From: Stigmatella aurantiaca
GTDB taxonomy: Bacteria; Myxococcota; Myxococcia; Myxococcales; Myxococcaceae
Assembly: GCF_900109545.1 (NCBI RefSeq)
Contig: NZ_FOAP01000003.1
Location: 186,001-250,000, forward strand
Direction of reading: 5' to 3'
Length of the DNA stretch: 64,000 nt
Both the position numbers and the translations under genes were made by a program. Below, one piece after another: positions 9,530 through 18,156 of this stretch. Every line of letters begins with the position of its first letter. Positions within the stretch are counted from its first letter, which is position 1. Under the pieces are notes generated by a model. It saw only the letters and a list, made by a program, of their open reading frames with translations, had not been told where the DNA came from and did no database searches.

Positions 9530-11809
9530 GCGTTCAACGCCTTTCAGCATCACGGCAAGGGGAACCCTCCTTATCACGGCAAGGGGAACCCTCCTTAATG
9601 TTGATGTACGGGACGAACTCGATGTGCTCAACGCCTTTCGGCATCACGGCGAGGGGAACGGTGAGCCAGCCCAGCACGAAGAAGATGAGGTCACGGTGCT
9701 CAACGCCTTTCGGCATCACGGCAAGGGGAACACATCCACGCGGGAAATCTTCTCCGTGCCCTCGATGTGCTCAACGCCTTTCGGCATCACGGCAAGGGGA
9801 ACGCTGCTTCGATTACTAGGCATGGATGTGGACGACTTGTGCTCAACGCCTTTCGGCATCACGGCAAGGGGAACTGGTGGTGCTCTGATGCCCACCCGCC
9901 AGTTCATCGTGCTCAACGCCTTTCGGCATCACGGCAAGGGGAACTTCTTCGCCTGTTCTGCTGCTTTCTTGAAAGAAGTGTGCTCAACGCCTTTCGGCAT
10001 CACGGCAAGGGGAACCCACGGTTCGCGCTGTGGGCACTGGTGCCTCCTGGTGCTCAACGCCTTTCGGCATCACGGCAAGGGCAATTCGTTGCCAGCACCA
10101 GCAGGCACATCATCGTCTTCAGGTTGTGCTCAACGCCTTTCGGCATCACGGCAAGGGGAACCGCCGCGCACCTTGCGTGTCGTGCCGTCCGCCCACCAGT
10201 GCTCAACGCCTTTCGGCATCACGGCAAGGGGAACTCGGCGCGCTCGCTCTCGTCAGGAGGAGCCCCGGCACGTGCTCAACGCCTTTCGGCATCACGGCAA
10301 GGGGAACTTAACGGCCACCTGGATGATTCCACCGATGCGTGCGTGCTCAACGCCTTTCGGCATCACGGCAAGGGGAACGGCGCCTGCCGGCCAGCTCCTC
10401 CGCGATCGAGCTCTCGTGCTCAACGCCTTTCGGCATCACGGCAAGGGGAACCGCAGTGGTGGGCTGCTGGTTGGCCACGGGGAACAAGTGCTCAACGCCT
10501 TTCGGCATCACGGCAAGGGGAACTGGCCGGATGGCAACACGCGCCGGGTGCTGGGGCTCGTGCTCAACGCCTTTCGGCATCACGGCAAGGGGAACCGCGG
10601 GGGCGGGAGACAAGCGTTCCGGGCACCACGTGCTCAACGCCTTTCGGCATCACGGCAAGGGGAACACATCTCGCGCTCGTCCTCGACGATTAGGATCCGG
10701 CCTGGCGTGCTCAACGCCTTTCGGCATCACGGCAAGGGGAACGCTCTCTTCCCTCCGGTACTGCCCTCCCGGGCCGGGTGCTCAACGCCTTTCGGCATCA
10801 CGGCAAGGGGAACTGATGGTCCCGAGGGCTGGCAGAAGCGGAAGCCGATGTGCTCAACGCCTTTCGGCATCACGGCAAGGGGAACCCTGACCACCCCCCA
10901 GCAGAAGGCCCTGCAGCGCCTGTGCTCAACGCCTTTCGGCATCACGGCAAGGGGAACGGTGTGCGCCCATGGCACGAATGAAGAGGTGCTGAGGTGCTCA
11001 ACGCCTTTCGGCATCACGGCAAGGGGAACCAACACCCTCCATTACCAGGAGGGGGGCGTGAGGTGCTCAACGCCTTTCGGCATCACGGCAAGGGGAACGC
11101 CTGGGTCGTGCTTCACCGCACCTTGCGCGTGCTCAACGCCTTTCGGCATCACGGCAAGGGGAACCCAGCAAGTCGAAGCTGATCTTCTCCGCCAGCAGGG
11201 TGCTCAACGCCTTTCGGCATCACGGCAAGGGGAACGCCGGGTGGAAGGTGTGGATGGTGGACACGGACGCGTGCTCAACGCCTTTCGGCATCACGGCAAG
11301 GGGAACAAGACCTACCGCAAGCGCGACGTGAAGACGCCCGAGGTGCTCAACGCCTTTCGGCATCACGGCAAGGGGAACATGAAACTGGCCGATGCCAATG
11401 CCGTCATCAGCAGGTGCTCAACGCCTTTCGGCATCACGGCAAGGGGAACATCATCGGCACTTCGGTTTGGCCAGGTGCCGATAGGTGCTCAACGCCTTTC
11501 GGCATCACGGCAAGGGGAACGGGCCACGGAAAGGAAGGGATCTGCATCCTGACCGCGTGCTCAACGCCTTTCGGCATCACGGCAAGGGGAACTTTTCAAT
11601 CCCCAAGGGCGCGACAATCACGTCTATCATGTGCTCAACGCCTTTCGGCATCACGGCAAGGGGAACCCCCGAGGAGTTGAAAAATGATGAGCCGTCGCCG
11701 CTTGTGCTCAACGCCTTTCGGCATCACGGCAAGGGGAACGCTTTGCGCCGGCCTCCATGGCCTTCGACAGGAAGTGCTCAACGCCTTTCGGCATCACGGC
11801 AAGGGGAAC
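9530..11809 (-). CRISPR. CRISPR array 1: 32 repeats of 36 bp, leader at the right end
   Basis: On the plus strand the repeat begins GTGCTCAACGCC, has TTTCGGCATCACGG in the middle and ends CAAGGGGAAC. Thirty-one copies from 9624 to 11809 are nearly identical; spacers are about 34-41 bp. A degenerate 32nd copy sits at 9530-9565, followed by a 24-bp tandem duplication that includes the repeat end. The leader, cas2 and cas1 adjoin the right end and the decayed repeat is at the left end, so transcription is leftward on the minus strand. In that sense the repeat contains ATGCC-GAAA-GGCGT, a five-pair hairpin with a GNRA loop. Cas6 cutting at its base would leave the 8-nt handle TTGAGCAC. R8 (10050-10085) carries an altered end. 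Confidence 0.97.
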
Positions 11810-12053
11810 CGCCCGAGCTAATTTCCTCGTTCTTTCGCCTGCTTACACCCCCCCTTTTCAAGCACCCCCACCTCCTTGGCGCCCTTCACTCGCTTCTCTC
11901 CTGTCCTACCTCTCCAAGTCCTTGGAACTTCTGAAGAATTCTCGATCATGCACCTATTCACCTGTCAAAGAGCCCTCAACCCCTTGTTCTTCCTGACGCT
12001 TTTCACCGTTTTCCTCCTTCGCCTCCTCCGCCACCGCCAGATGCTTGAATGTC
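11810..12053 (-). promoter_or_regulatory. CRISPR leader of array 1 with candidate -35 box
   Basis: A 244-bp pyrimidine-rich region separates the last repeat from cas2. Long blocks are shared with the flank of array 2: GCTAATTTCCTCGTTCTTTC, and GAATTCTCG-TCATGCA followed by TATTCACCTGTCAAAGAGCC. On the minus strand the shared block contains TTGACA (11968-11963), a plausible -35 box for pre-crRNA transcription; no strong -10 box is evident. Conservation between the two arrays supports function in promoter activity and/or spacer integration. Confidence 0.75.
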
Positions 12054-12347
12054 TCATAGCACACGGAAGGGTGGCAGCTCCTCGGGCCACCCCTCCTTCG
12101 GGTTGATCGCCCTCACCCGCTCCACGCACCCGCCACACAGCCCCAACACCAGCAGGGTGTCCTCCTCTTCCATCACTTGTGCCAGCTCCCACCGCAGCTT
12201 TTCCCGGTCCCGGTCCGTCAGCGAGCACCGGAACACCGACAGTTGCAACCGCTCTCCGTACCCCTTGATGAGCTCGTACACCTTCCTCCAGCGCTTCGGG
12301 CTCCGGATGTCGTACGTCATCAGATACCAGCGTCTCGGCTCCGCCAT
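12054..12347 (-). CDS. cas2: CRISPR adaptation protein Cas2
   Basis: The 97-residue protein starts [20 protein letters not shown]. The first-strand motif YLMTYDI with its Asp, and the ferredoxin-like pattern ([18 protein letters not shown]), are diagnostic of Cas2. Cas2 dimerises and bridges Cas1 dimers during spacer integration. The length is normal. The ATG follows the cas1 stop by three bases (TGA-gcc-ATG), so it is translated with cas1, and the stop borders the leader. Nothing is damaged in this gene. Confidence 0.95.
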   Translation of the reverse strand: MAEPRRWYLMTYDIRSPKRWRKVYELIKGYGERLQLSVFRCSLTDRDREKLRWELAQVMEEEDTLLVLGLCGGCVERVRAINPKEGWPEELPPFRVL

Positions 12348-12350
12348 GGC

Positions 12351-13715
12351 TCACCTCAACCGGAACGTCGCGAAGAGTCCCGGGCTTCCGGTCCATTCCT
12401 TCTCCAGCAACCGCACCTCCAGCTCCACCAGCCGCGCGTAGCTCAGCGAGTACCCCAGCACGTTGTGCTTCCACGTCTCGCGCTTGCGCCGCTCGTACAG
12501 CTCGATGGCCTTCGCACGCCCCGCCTTGCTCAGCCACACGTGCTCGGCCGTCACCTCGAAATCCTCCTCCGCGTCCCACACCCGCCGGTTGATCGACGCC
12601 ACCAGCGGCATGTCCACCAGCGGCACGCGGAACTGCTCCATCACATCCAGCGCCAGCGGGCCCGCCGAGCTGCGCGGCTGGTGGTAGAAGCCGAACGCCG
12701 GGTCCAGCCCCACCGCGATGATGGCCGCCTCCACCTCCCGGTGGACCCGCCCGTACAGGAAGCCCAGCACCGCATTGAACCGGTCCTTGGGCGGGCGGCG
12801 GTTGCGCCCATCGAAGCGCAGGCGCGAGTCCACCTCCTCACCCAGCAGGGCAGGCAGTGCCCCGAAGTAGCGTGCGGCCCCTGCCCCCTCCAGGCCCCGC
12901 AGCGAGTCCACCGACTCCGCCACCGGGCACTTCGGCAACAGCGCCCGCAGATCCCTGACCGCCGTGGCCACCCCCGAGCGGTCTTCCGGCTCTCCGCGCG
13001 AGGCGCGGAGCAGGAAGCGCAGCTGCCCCTCCAGCTTGGCCGCCACCAGCCGCCGCGCCAGCCCCAGCCCCACCTCGGGCCGCCGTAGCGCCTCGAATTG
13101 CCGGAGCCGCCGCTGCACGTTGCCCCCGCCACCGCCCAGCCCCCCCAGGTACCTTCCGCCCGCGGTGAACCAATGCACGCCGATGGCGTGGTGGACGCAC
13201 AAGGCCATGGCCTGGGAGCTCACCTGCACGCCGCCGTGGACAATGAGCGCGGACACGGTGCGCACGGGCACCCGCACCTCCTCGGCCCCCTCGGGTGGGG
13301 CCACCACGAGCTGCTCCGCGTCGCGGCCCACCCGCGTGCCCGGCACCGTCACGTGCAACACCTGCCGCACATCGTCCTCGGGGAAGAGCCGGGGCCGCGC
13401 CTCCCCGGCGGCCGGGACACGCTCCTCCTCGGGAAGGCAGACCGGGGCCAGCGAGCACCGGCCGCACTTGCGCTCCTGGGCAGTCACAGGGGGCCGCTCC
13501 GGGAGGGCCCGGAGATGCCGCGCCCGCGCCACCGCCTCCCGGACCTGCTGGCGCAAGGGTTCGTCCAGGGCGAAGCGCACCGTGGTGTCCGGCTGGTGGT
13601 AGCGCACCCGGCACTCGATGGCCGTCCCCGGGAAGCGCTCCTCGGCCAGCACGGCGTAGGCGCCTACCTGGAGCCGGTCGCGTCGCGTACACCGACTCGA
13701 AAGCCGAATCCGCAA
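12351..13715 (-). CDS. cas1: Cas4-Cas1 fusion with the N-terminal half of Cas4 missing
   Basis: The 454-residue frame opens at TTG 13715 inside a toxin-gene fragment. Cas4 sequence begins only at RLQVGAYAVLAEERFPG, which holds the QxxxY motif. Later comes the cysteine cluster KCGRCSLAPVC. The N-terminal Cys, the metal-binding Asp and the E-x-K nuclease residues of Cas4 are absent. From about residue 125 (VLHVTVPGTRVGRD) a complete Cas1 follows, with GLEGAGAARYFG (Glu), GFYHQPR (His) and LALDVMEQFR (Asp). Intact Cas4-Cas1 fusions in related systems are about 100 residues longer at the front. Cas1 integrase activity may survive; Cas4-dependent trimming and PAM selection probably do not. The actual start codon is uncertain. 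Confidence 0.88.
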   Translation of the reverse strand: MRIRLSSRCTRRDRLQVGAYAVLAEERFPGTAIECRVRYHQPDTTVRFALDEPLRQQVREAVARARHLRALPERPPVTAQERKCGRCSLAPVCLPEEERVPAAGEARPRLFPEDDVRQVLHVTVPGTRVGRDAEQLVVAPPEGAEEVRVPVRTVSALIVHGGVQVSSQAMALCVHHAIGVHWFTAGGRYLGGLGGGGGNVQRRLRQFEALRRPEVGLGLARRLVAAKLEGQLRFLLRASRGEPEDRSGVATAVRDLRALLPKCPVAESVDSLRGLEGAGAARYFGALPALLGEEVDSRLRFDGRNRRPPKDRFNAVLGFLYGRVHREVEAAIIAVGLDPAFGFYHQPRSSAGPLALDVMEQFRVPLVDMPLVASINRRVWDAEEDFEVTAEHVWLSKAGRAKAIELYERRKRETWKHNVLGYSLSYARLVELEVRLLEKEWTGSPGLFATFRLR

Positions 13716-13849
13716 GCCCGGGCCAGCTCACGCTCTCGCTGCAGGTTGGCTCTTCGCGGACTTCCGTCCATGGACACCTTGGGAGCCGACGGCGGCGTGG
13801 AGCAGGCAGCGACGAGTACCAGCAGGGCGCTGCAAGTCCGGAAGTTCAT
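13664..13849 (-). pseudogene. Orphan sitA fragment fused into the cas4-cas1 junction
   Basis: The fragment encodes MNFRTCSALLVLVAACSTP...RRANLQ, which matches the first about 37 residues of the SitA-like toxin at 8642-9424. It then jumps directly to RERELARACGFGFRVGVRDA, which in the full toxin lies near the C-terminus. The deletion is between two ...CTGCA/TGCAG sites. The frame stops at 13664 after about 61 residues, inside what should be cas4. The lipoprotein start and lipobox (VLVAAC) are intact, so a short secreted peptide is possible, but it is most likely debris of a recombination event. Confidence 0.8.
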
Positions 13850-13939
13850 GGGCACGCCCTGTCGTCGAACAGCCCGGTCTCGTGCGTCAAAGCAGGAACC
13901 GTTTTCTTCCGGCAGGGACGCTTTCAACGCCTTTCGGCG
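13680..13939. repeat. Direct repeat of the sitA 5' region ending in half a CRISPR repeat
   Basis: The block 13740-13939 aligns with 9312-9549 at the left end of array 1: it covers the sitA start, its upstream region and AGGGACG-CTTTCAACGCC. The CRISPR repeat-like stretch here is only about 20 bp (13920-13939, CTTTCAACGCCTTTCGGC) and stops where the cas6 3' end begins. The segment 13685-13740 aligns with 8714-8765 of sitA. Array 1, cas2 and cas1 are therefore bracketed by two copies of the same toxin-gene sequence, in the same orientation. Confidence 0.8.
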
Positions 13940-13946
13940 TAAAGCA

Positions 13947-14528
13947 TTACTCCCTCGAAGGCAGGAACAGGCCACACCCCATGTGACGCCGTCCTCCGAG
14001 CCCCTGCTCCTGAATCACCAAGGCCGCATCGGACGTCAATCCTCCCAGCTTTACCCCAAAGCCCACCACCTTGCGGCCAGCGACGGTGACGGTCCGCCGC
14101 CGTCCGACCTCGACAGTGCATGAGGTACCCGTCAACGCCCCCATGAACCGGTGGGCGGTGTTGCGGAAAGTGGACTCATCCTCGGAGTTCTTGAAGGTAA
14201 CAATCCGGGCGCTAAGCTGAGACACTGGCTCCATTCCCCGCACGGTGGGAGTGCCCAGCGTGATGCGCTGTCCCGCCACCTCCAGTTGGCTGCCCACCAG
14301 GCTCAGAAATGGCGGCACCGCGTCCGTGGAGCAGCGGATGCGCAAGGCGCCCGCTCCCAGGAACAAGGACGCTCTCTCCGCGAGCCTTCCCCTCAGATTG
14401 AAGACGCCCACATCCCTTCGCTCATGCAACCACGGAAGGCGCTTGGACAGGGCAGAGAACAGCCAGTACCCATGGTCGAGCGGAACCGTTCCCGCCCGGA
14501 CCGGAAAGAGCAGATCAACAACCGGCAT
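13947..14528 (-). CDS. cas6: Cas6 crRNA-processing endonuclease (Cmx6-like)
   Basis: A 193-residue RAMP protein starting MPVVDLLFPVRAGTVPLDHGYWLFSALS. The DHGYxLxxALS segment and the C-terminal glycine-rich loop (GLGGRRHMGCGLFLP) match the Cas6/Cmx6 group of MYXAN-type systems. It should cut pre-crRNA within the repeat. The second ATG (14528) is chosen because AAGGAG lies six bases upstream; the first ATG (14534) abuts that site. The gene is last in the effector operon, 29 bases after cmr6, and its stop meets the half CRISPR repeat at 13939. His19 in the DHGY motif is a candidate catalytic residue by position. Confidence 0.85.
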   Translation of the reverse strand: MPVVDLLFPVRAGTVPLDHGYWLFSALSKRLPWLHERRDVGVFNLRGRLAERASLFLGAGALRIRCSTDAVPPFLSLVGSQLEVAGQRITLGTPTVRGMEPVSQLSARIVTFKNSEDESTFRNTAHRFMGALTGTSCTVEVGRRRTVTVAGRKVVGFGVKLGGLTSDAALVIQEQGLGGRRHMGCGLFLPSRE

Positions 14529-14557
14529 TCGCATCTCCTTGAGGCGTCAGTCCCTGT

Positions 14558-15718
14558 TCAGGGCTTCGCCGTTCCCAGCTCGGCGAGGAGCGCTTCCATC
14601 CGCGGCTTCTCCTCTCCTCTCTTGAGATTGAAAGCCCCCTTGAGCAGGTGCGCCGCCGCTTGACGCTCTTCTCCGGCCAGTCCCAGCAGCCGCTCCCGCC
14701 AGTCCTGCTCCAGCCGCTGGAATCGCTTCCGTTGGGTGTCTTCCTGCCCCTTCTGCTGTTCCAGCCACGTCTTCAGCTCTTTGAGCGTGGGCGTTTCCAA
14801 CTCCTTGGCCACACGGGCTCCCGGCACCATCATGGATCCACCGGCCGGAGGCTCCTCCAGGAGAAACCGCCCATATCCCGCCGCCGTCTTCCCTCCCACG
14901 CCCCAATTCCCCAACGCCTGCTGGAGGTAGCGCGCCGCCCGCTCCAGCAAAGTCCTGCCCTCGTCCTTTCCTGGCACGAGGCTCAGCGCCACCAGGAATT
15001 GGCTTCCTGGCGCCACCGTCAGGAAGGACACGGGATTGGGATCATCGAAGTCCCCGGGCCACACGCCCCCTTCGCTCTCGTAGTACCCCCGTTGGTGGAC
15101 CGTCAGGACGTCGCGTGCCAGCGGGAGCCGCGCCCCCTGCCCCGCGGAGGCCCACCACGCATCGTGGAAGATGACCCGCCCTTGGCTCCCCCCCTCTTGC
15201 ATCGGCCCCACGTCCGGAGCCCCGAACAGACGGCGATACACACTTCCTGGTGCCGCCGTGGCCCGCCCCTTCTCCCATGTCGTCCCTCGGAAGGGTGCCC
15301 GCTCAGGCGCATCGTCCAGTCCCGCTGGCCCGTACACCGTTTCCACGTAATGGGCTGTCAGTCCCTTGAGCGACGAACCCGGCAGCACGGGCACGCCCCA
15401 CGTGTGGTGCAACGTCAACCCCACCCCAGTGGCCGCCGAGGTGCCGTGGCCCACGAGCACGCGCCCCAGCGCCTTCACCGTGAAGCAGAGGGTCTCCGGG
15501 CCTTGCAATGACTTCCACCACCGGCGATAGGCATGCCCATAGCCAACCGGTTCGCGGCATGCTTCCAAGCCCTTCAACCAGTGCTCTCTCGCGGTGGAGG
15601 CCGGATCTCCCTCCCCGATGATGGCCTGCAAGGGCGCGTACCGCGTGTAGCCGAGCCCCGCGTGACTCAGCGCCGAGAGCGTTGGGGCCGGGTGAGCGTG
15701 CCTTTCACTCAGCCACAT
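14558..15718 (-). CDS. cmr6: Type III-B RAMP protein Cmr6
   Basis: The 386-residue protein contains the RAMP signatures HTWGVPVLPGSSLKGLTAHYV (central) and GVGGKTAAGYGRF (C-terminal glycine-rich loop), and the Cmr6-like GRVIFHDAWW core. A charged, probably coiled-coil extension follows (KELETPTLKELKTWLEQQKGQ to the end), longer than in minimal Cmr6 proteins. Cmr6 caps the 3' end of the crRNA backbone in the Cmr complex. The ATG lies within the end of cmr5 (14-base overlap), so translation is coupled. Confidence 0.92.
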   Translation of the reverse strand: MWLSERHAHPAPTLSALSHAGLGYTRYAPLQAIIGEGDPASTAREHWLKGLEACREPVGYGHAYRRWWKSLQGPETLCFTVKALGRVLVGHGTSAATGVGLTLHHTWGVPVLPGSSLKGLTAHYVETVYGPAGLDDAPERAPFRGTTWEKGRATAAPGSVYRRLFGAPDVGPMQEGGSQGRVIFHDAWWASAGQGARLPLARDVLTVHQRGYYESEGGVWPGDFDDPNPVSFLTVAPGSQFLVALSLVPGKDEGRTLLERAARYLQQALGNWGVGGKTAAGYGRFLLEEPPAGGSMMVPGARVAKELETPTLKELKTWLEQQKGQEDTQRKRFQRLEQDWRERLLGLAGEERQAAAHLLKGAFNLKRGEEKPRMEALLAELGTAKP

Positions 15719-16094
15719 GGTCCTGCCCTTTCTCCACGAACGTCGCCTGGACGGCGCGCCGGAACCAGACCATCAGGTGGAGCACGTCCCGGGTCGCCCG
15801 CATGTAGCTGCCCAGTTCCAGCTTGCGCACCTCGCGAGGCAGCTCTTCCCCACGCACTTGCGGAGGGATTCCCGCGATCCCCGCCGCAGCCAGATCATTG
15901 AGCAACTGCCTCGCCGCGGCCTTGTCCTTCTCGCGTTCCAGAAAGGCCAACGCCGCGGCAAGACCGTTGCGCAGCACGGCGCTGCCCAGTGCTTGAACGC
16001 GCGGCCCATACTCTCCCTGGTCCTTGGGCAGCACCTTCTCCACACACGCATACGCATGGAGCGCCCGCCGCTGGTCTCGCGTCAGGTTTTTCAT
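15705..16094 (-). CDS. cmr5: Type III-B small subunit Cmr5
   Basis: The 129-residue helical protein starts MKNLTRDQRRALHAYACVEKV, the typical Cmr5 opening. Further helices include LRNGLAAALAFLERE and MRATRDVLHLMVWFRRAVQATF. Cmr5 forms the belly filament contacting target RNA. The start at 16094 has AAGGAG eight bases upstream and overlaps the cmr4 stop (ATGA); an earlier in-frame start would lie deep inside cmr4. It overlaps cmr6 by 14 bases. Confidence 0.92.
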   Translation of the reverse strand: MKNLTRDQRRALHAYACVEKVLPKDQGEYGPRVQALGSAVLRNGLAAALAFLEREKDKAAARQLLNDLAAAGIAGIPPQVRGEELPREVRKLELGSYMRATRDVLHLMVWFRRAVQATFVEKGQDHVAE

Positions 16095-16996
16095 CGCCGC
16101 GACTCCTTCACAGGCGCGGGCCAGGCCGCCAACCGGCACCGCCCCCGCCCCACCGTGGCTTTGCCTCCCAGCTGCAGCCAGGAAGTCCCTCGCAGCGCTC
16201 GCTCGAGCACCTCGTCCGCGCGCAGCTCTGTTCCCTTGCGCAGGCTGGCTCCCGCCGCCAGCACGCCGATCAGCAGGGTCTCGGCGGGCAAGCTCTCCTC
16301 TTGCCAGAGAGCCCCCTTCTCCACGGCGCCCGTCTTGGCATCGATCCGTACCCGGGTATCCACCTGGGTGGCCGTCTCCATGAGGAAGTTCATCGTCTCG
16401 TCGTCCACCACCACGAAGCGCTCGCGCACCAGTTCCTCCTCTCCGGGCAGCGCGCTTCCCAGGAAGCGTCCCCAGGCCTCCACCCCCGGCTCTTCGTGAA
16501 CGCTCAGGTCCAGATCCTCCAGGAAGACCTGGCGGCTTCCCTTCGGCGCAACGACGCTGTCCACGCCCACCCAGACTCCAGGGCCCGCCCGCCGCTTCAG
16601 CGGGGCTGGCACGCCCGGAAGCCCGGCCAGATCCCTGCGCGCCAGTTCCAGGAGCAAGGGCGAGGAGACCAGCGCGAAGGTCCCCGTGAAGCTGCGCACG
16701 GGCAGCGCCACCAACCGCGCATCGCCCACCACCAGCGCTCCAGCATGGTCACCCTCCTGGGCCACATCACCCGCTGGGCCTGTCACGCTGCGCAGCGGCC
16801 CGAAGAGGGCTTCCCACTCCCCGGACGGCAATGCCCGGCGCGCCTCCCTCAACACTCCCTTGAGGGATGAACCCGGAACGAAGGGAATGTTCGTCGCACG
16901 CAACCTCGCGATGGGTAGATCGATGATGCCCACGCTCTGCCCAGTCCCCGCGTGCAACGGCGAGAGGGCATGCAGCAGATACGGCCGGATTTCCAT
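16091..16996 (-). CDS. cmr4: Type III-B backbone RNase subunit Cmr4
   Basis: A 301-residue RAMP protein beginning MEIRPYLLHALSPLHAGTGQ. Asp26 in GQSVGIIDLPIAR sits exactly where the target-RNA-cleaving Asp of characterised Cmr4 lies. FVPGSSLKGVLREARR is the central RAMP motif and LQLGGKATVGRGRCRL the C-terminal glycine-rich loop. Repeated Cmr4 subunits cut bound RNA every six bases. The long open frame upstream of this ATG is a shadow of cmr3. The ATG follows the cmr3 stop by two bases, and the stop overlaps cmr5 (ATGA). Confidence 0.94.
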   Translation of the reverse strand: MEIRPYLLHALSPLHAGTGQSVGIIDLPIARLRATNIPFVPGSSLKGVLREARRALPSGEWEALFGPLRSVTGPAGDVAQEGDHAGALVVGDARLVALPVRSFTGTFALVSSPLLLELARRDLAGLPGVPAPLKRRAGPGVWVGVDSVVAPKGSRQVFLEDLDLSVHEEPGVEAWGRFLGSALPGEEELVRERFVVVDDETMNFLMETATQVDTRVRIDAKTGAVEKGALWQEESLPAETLLIGVLAAGASLRKGTELRADEVLERALRGTSWLQLGGKATVGRGRCRLAAWPAPVKESRR

Positions 16997-16998
16997 GG

Positions 16999-18156
16999 TC
17001 ACGGGTGTGTCTCCTCCTCTGGATTCCAGTGTCCGGGCAGCACCCGCCCCAGCCCTTCTTCGGGGTCCTGCCCCCAAGCGGCCAGCCACAACGAGCGCAG
17101 CGCATGGAAGGGGCGGCCGTCCACGCGCTGGAAGAAATAGGCAGCGCCCGCGGGCACCCATCGCCGCGTCGCCCGGGGAGCCCGCCGGACCATGTCCCAC
17201 GTGGACAGATCCATCGGCCGGGGCACCAGTGCCGCCCGGAGCACCACGCGGCCTTCCACCCCGGGCAATGTTCCCACCCAGGCGGGATGCCCCTCGTGCT
17301 CTTCCCGCTCCAGTCCGTCCGGCAGCCAGCCCCGGCGGAAGTGCGCGGGGGTGGCCAGGATCAACCGCAGGCCGGGCGATGTTTCCGGCAGGCCCGCCGG
17401 TGCGGAGAAGAGCTCCTCCGGCACTGGCTCGGCCAAGGCCAGGCGCCGCTTGCCTCCCAGGCCCACGGGCCCGGGAAAGCCCGGAGATGCCTCCGGCAGC
17501 CCGCACTGAACGCCGAGGGCCCACTGGACGCCTCCCGCTCCGAGGGTCTCCAGCACCTCCGTCTGGTACAGCATGCCCGGCTCCGCCGTCTGGGTCTGGG
17601 CATTCAGGGTCACCCGCACGTCGGTGCGGCGGCAGGGCTCCGGCGCGCCCAGCGCCCCGGGGGAAGTCCCGCGCAACCAGCCGCACAGAGCCTCCTCCGT
17701 CCAGAACGAGGGCAGAGGCTGGGGTTTGCCCGGGGGCATTCCCGGACGCCACAGCCGCTCCAGAGCCTCGTCGTCGTCAGTGCCCAGGGTTCCCACCCCT
17801 GCGGGGAGCGGACGGGGCAACAGGCGCCGCACGTGGCCCGCCACGGCCAGTGCATCCGCCGGTGTGGGCCACAGCCGGTGCCGGGGAGCGAAGGCTTCGT
17901 CCAGGGGTCTGCGAAGGGTCAGCACCGCTCCCAGGTGCACTCCTTGCGTCTCCTGCTCCCACGCTTCCGGAAACAGGGCGCGCGCGCGCCGGGCCATGAG
18001 GGCCTGCCCCCAAGCAGCCCGGAGCGCCCCACGCACCGTGGAGGGCAAGGGCCACGCATGGGCATGGCTGCGCCCCACATCGCTGGTGTACCAGCCACGC
18101 CCGTCCTTACAGAACAGGCCGTCTCGCGGCATCAGGGCGAAGTACGCAGTGCTCAT
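16999..18156 (-). CDS. cmr3: Type III-B RAMP protein Cmr3
   Basis: The 385-residue protein starts MSTAYFALMPRDGLFCKDGRGWY, matching the Cmr3 N-terminal pattern (RDPLFFRDGRPF-like). WPLPSTVRGALRAAW and the C-terminal GGKRRLALAEPVP segment also fit. Cmr3 binds the crRNA 5' handle and Cas10. The ATG at 18156 overlaps the cas10 stop (ATGA) and has GGGAGG six bases upstream; the frame is open 26 codons further. Length is usual for the family. Confidence 0.9.
   Translation of the reverse strand: MSTAYFALMPRDGLFCKDGRGWYTSDVGRSHAHAWPLPSTVRGALRAAWGQALMARRARALFPEAWEQETQGVHLGAVLTLRRPLDEAFAPRHRLWPTPADALAVAGHVRRLLPRPLPAGVGTLGTDDDEALERLWRPGMPPGKPQPLPSFWTEEALCGWLRGTSPGALGAPEPCRRTDVRVTLNAQTQTAEPGMLYQTEVLETLGAGGVQWALGVQCGLPEASPGFPGPVGLGGKRRLALAEPVPEELFSAPAGLPETSPGLRLILATPAHFRRGWLPDGLEREEHEGHPAWVGTLPGVEGRVVLRAALVPRPMDLSTWDMVRRAPRATRRWVPAGAAYFFQRVDGRPFHALRSLWLAAWGQDPEEGLGRVLPGHWNPEEETHP

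Noticed and set aside
9321-11552. 743-codon plus-strand frame across array 1
   Set aside because: The translation is the CRISPR repeat over and over (CSTPFGITARGT / VLNAFRHHGKGN); it is an artefact of the repeat length.
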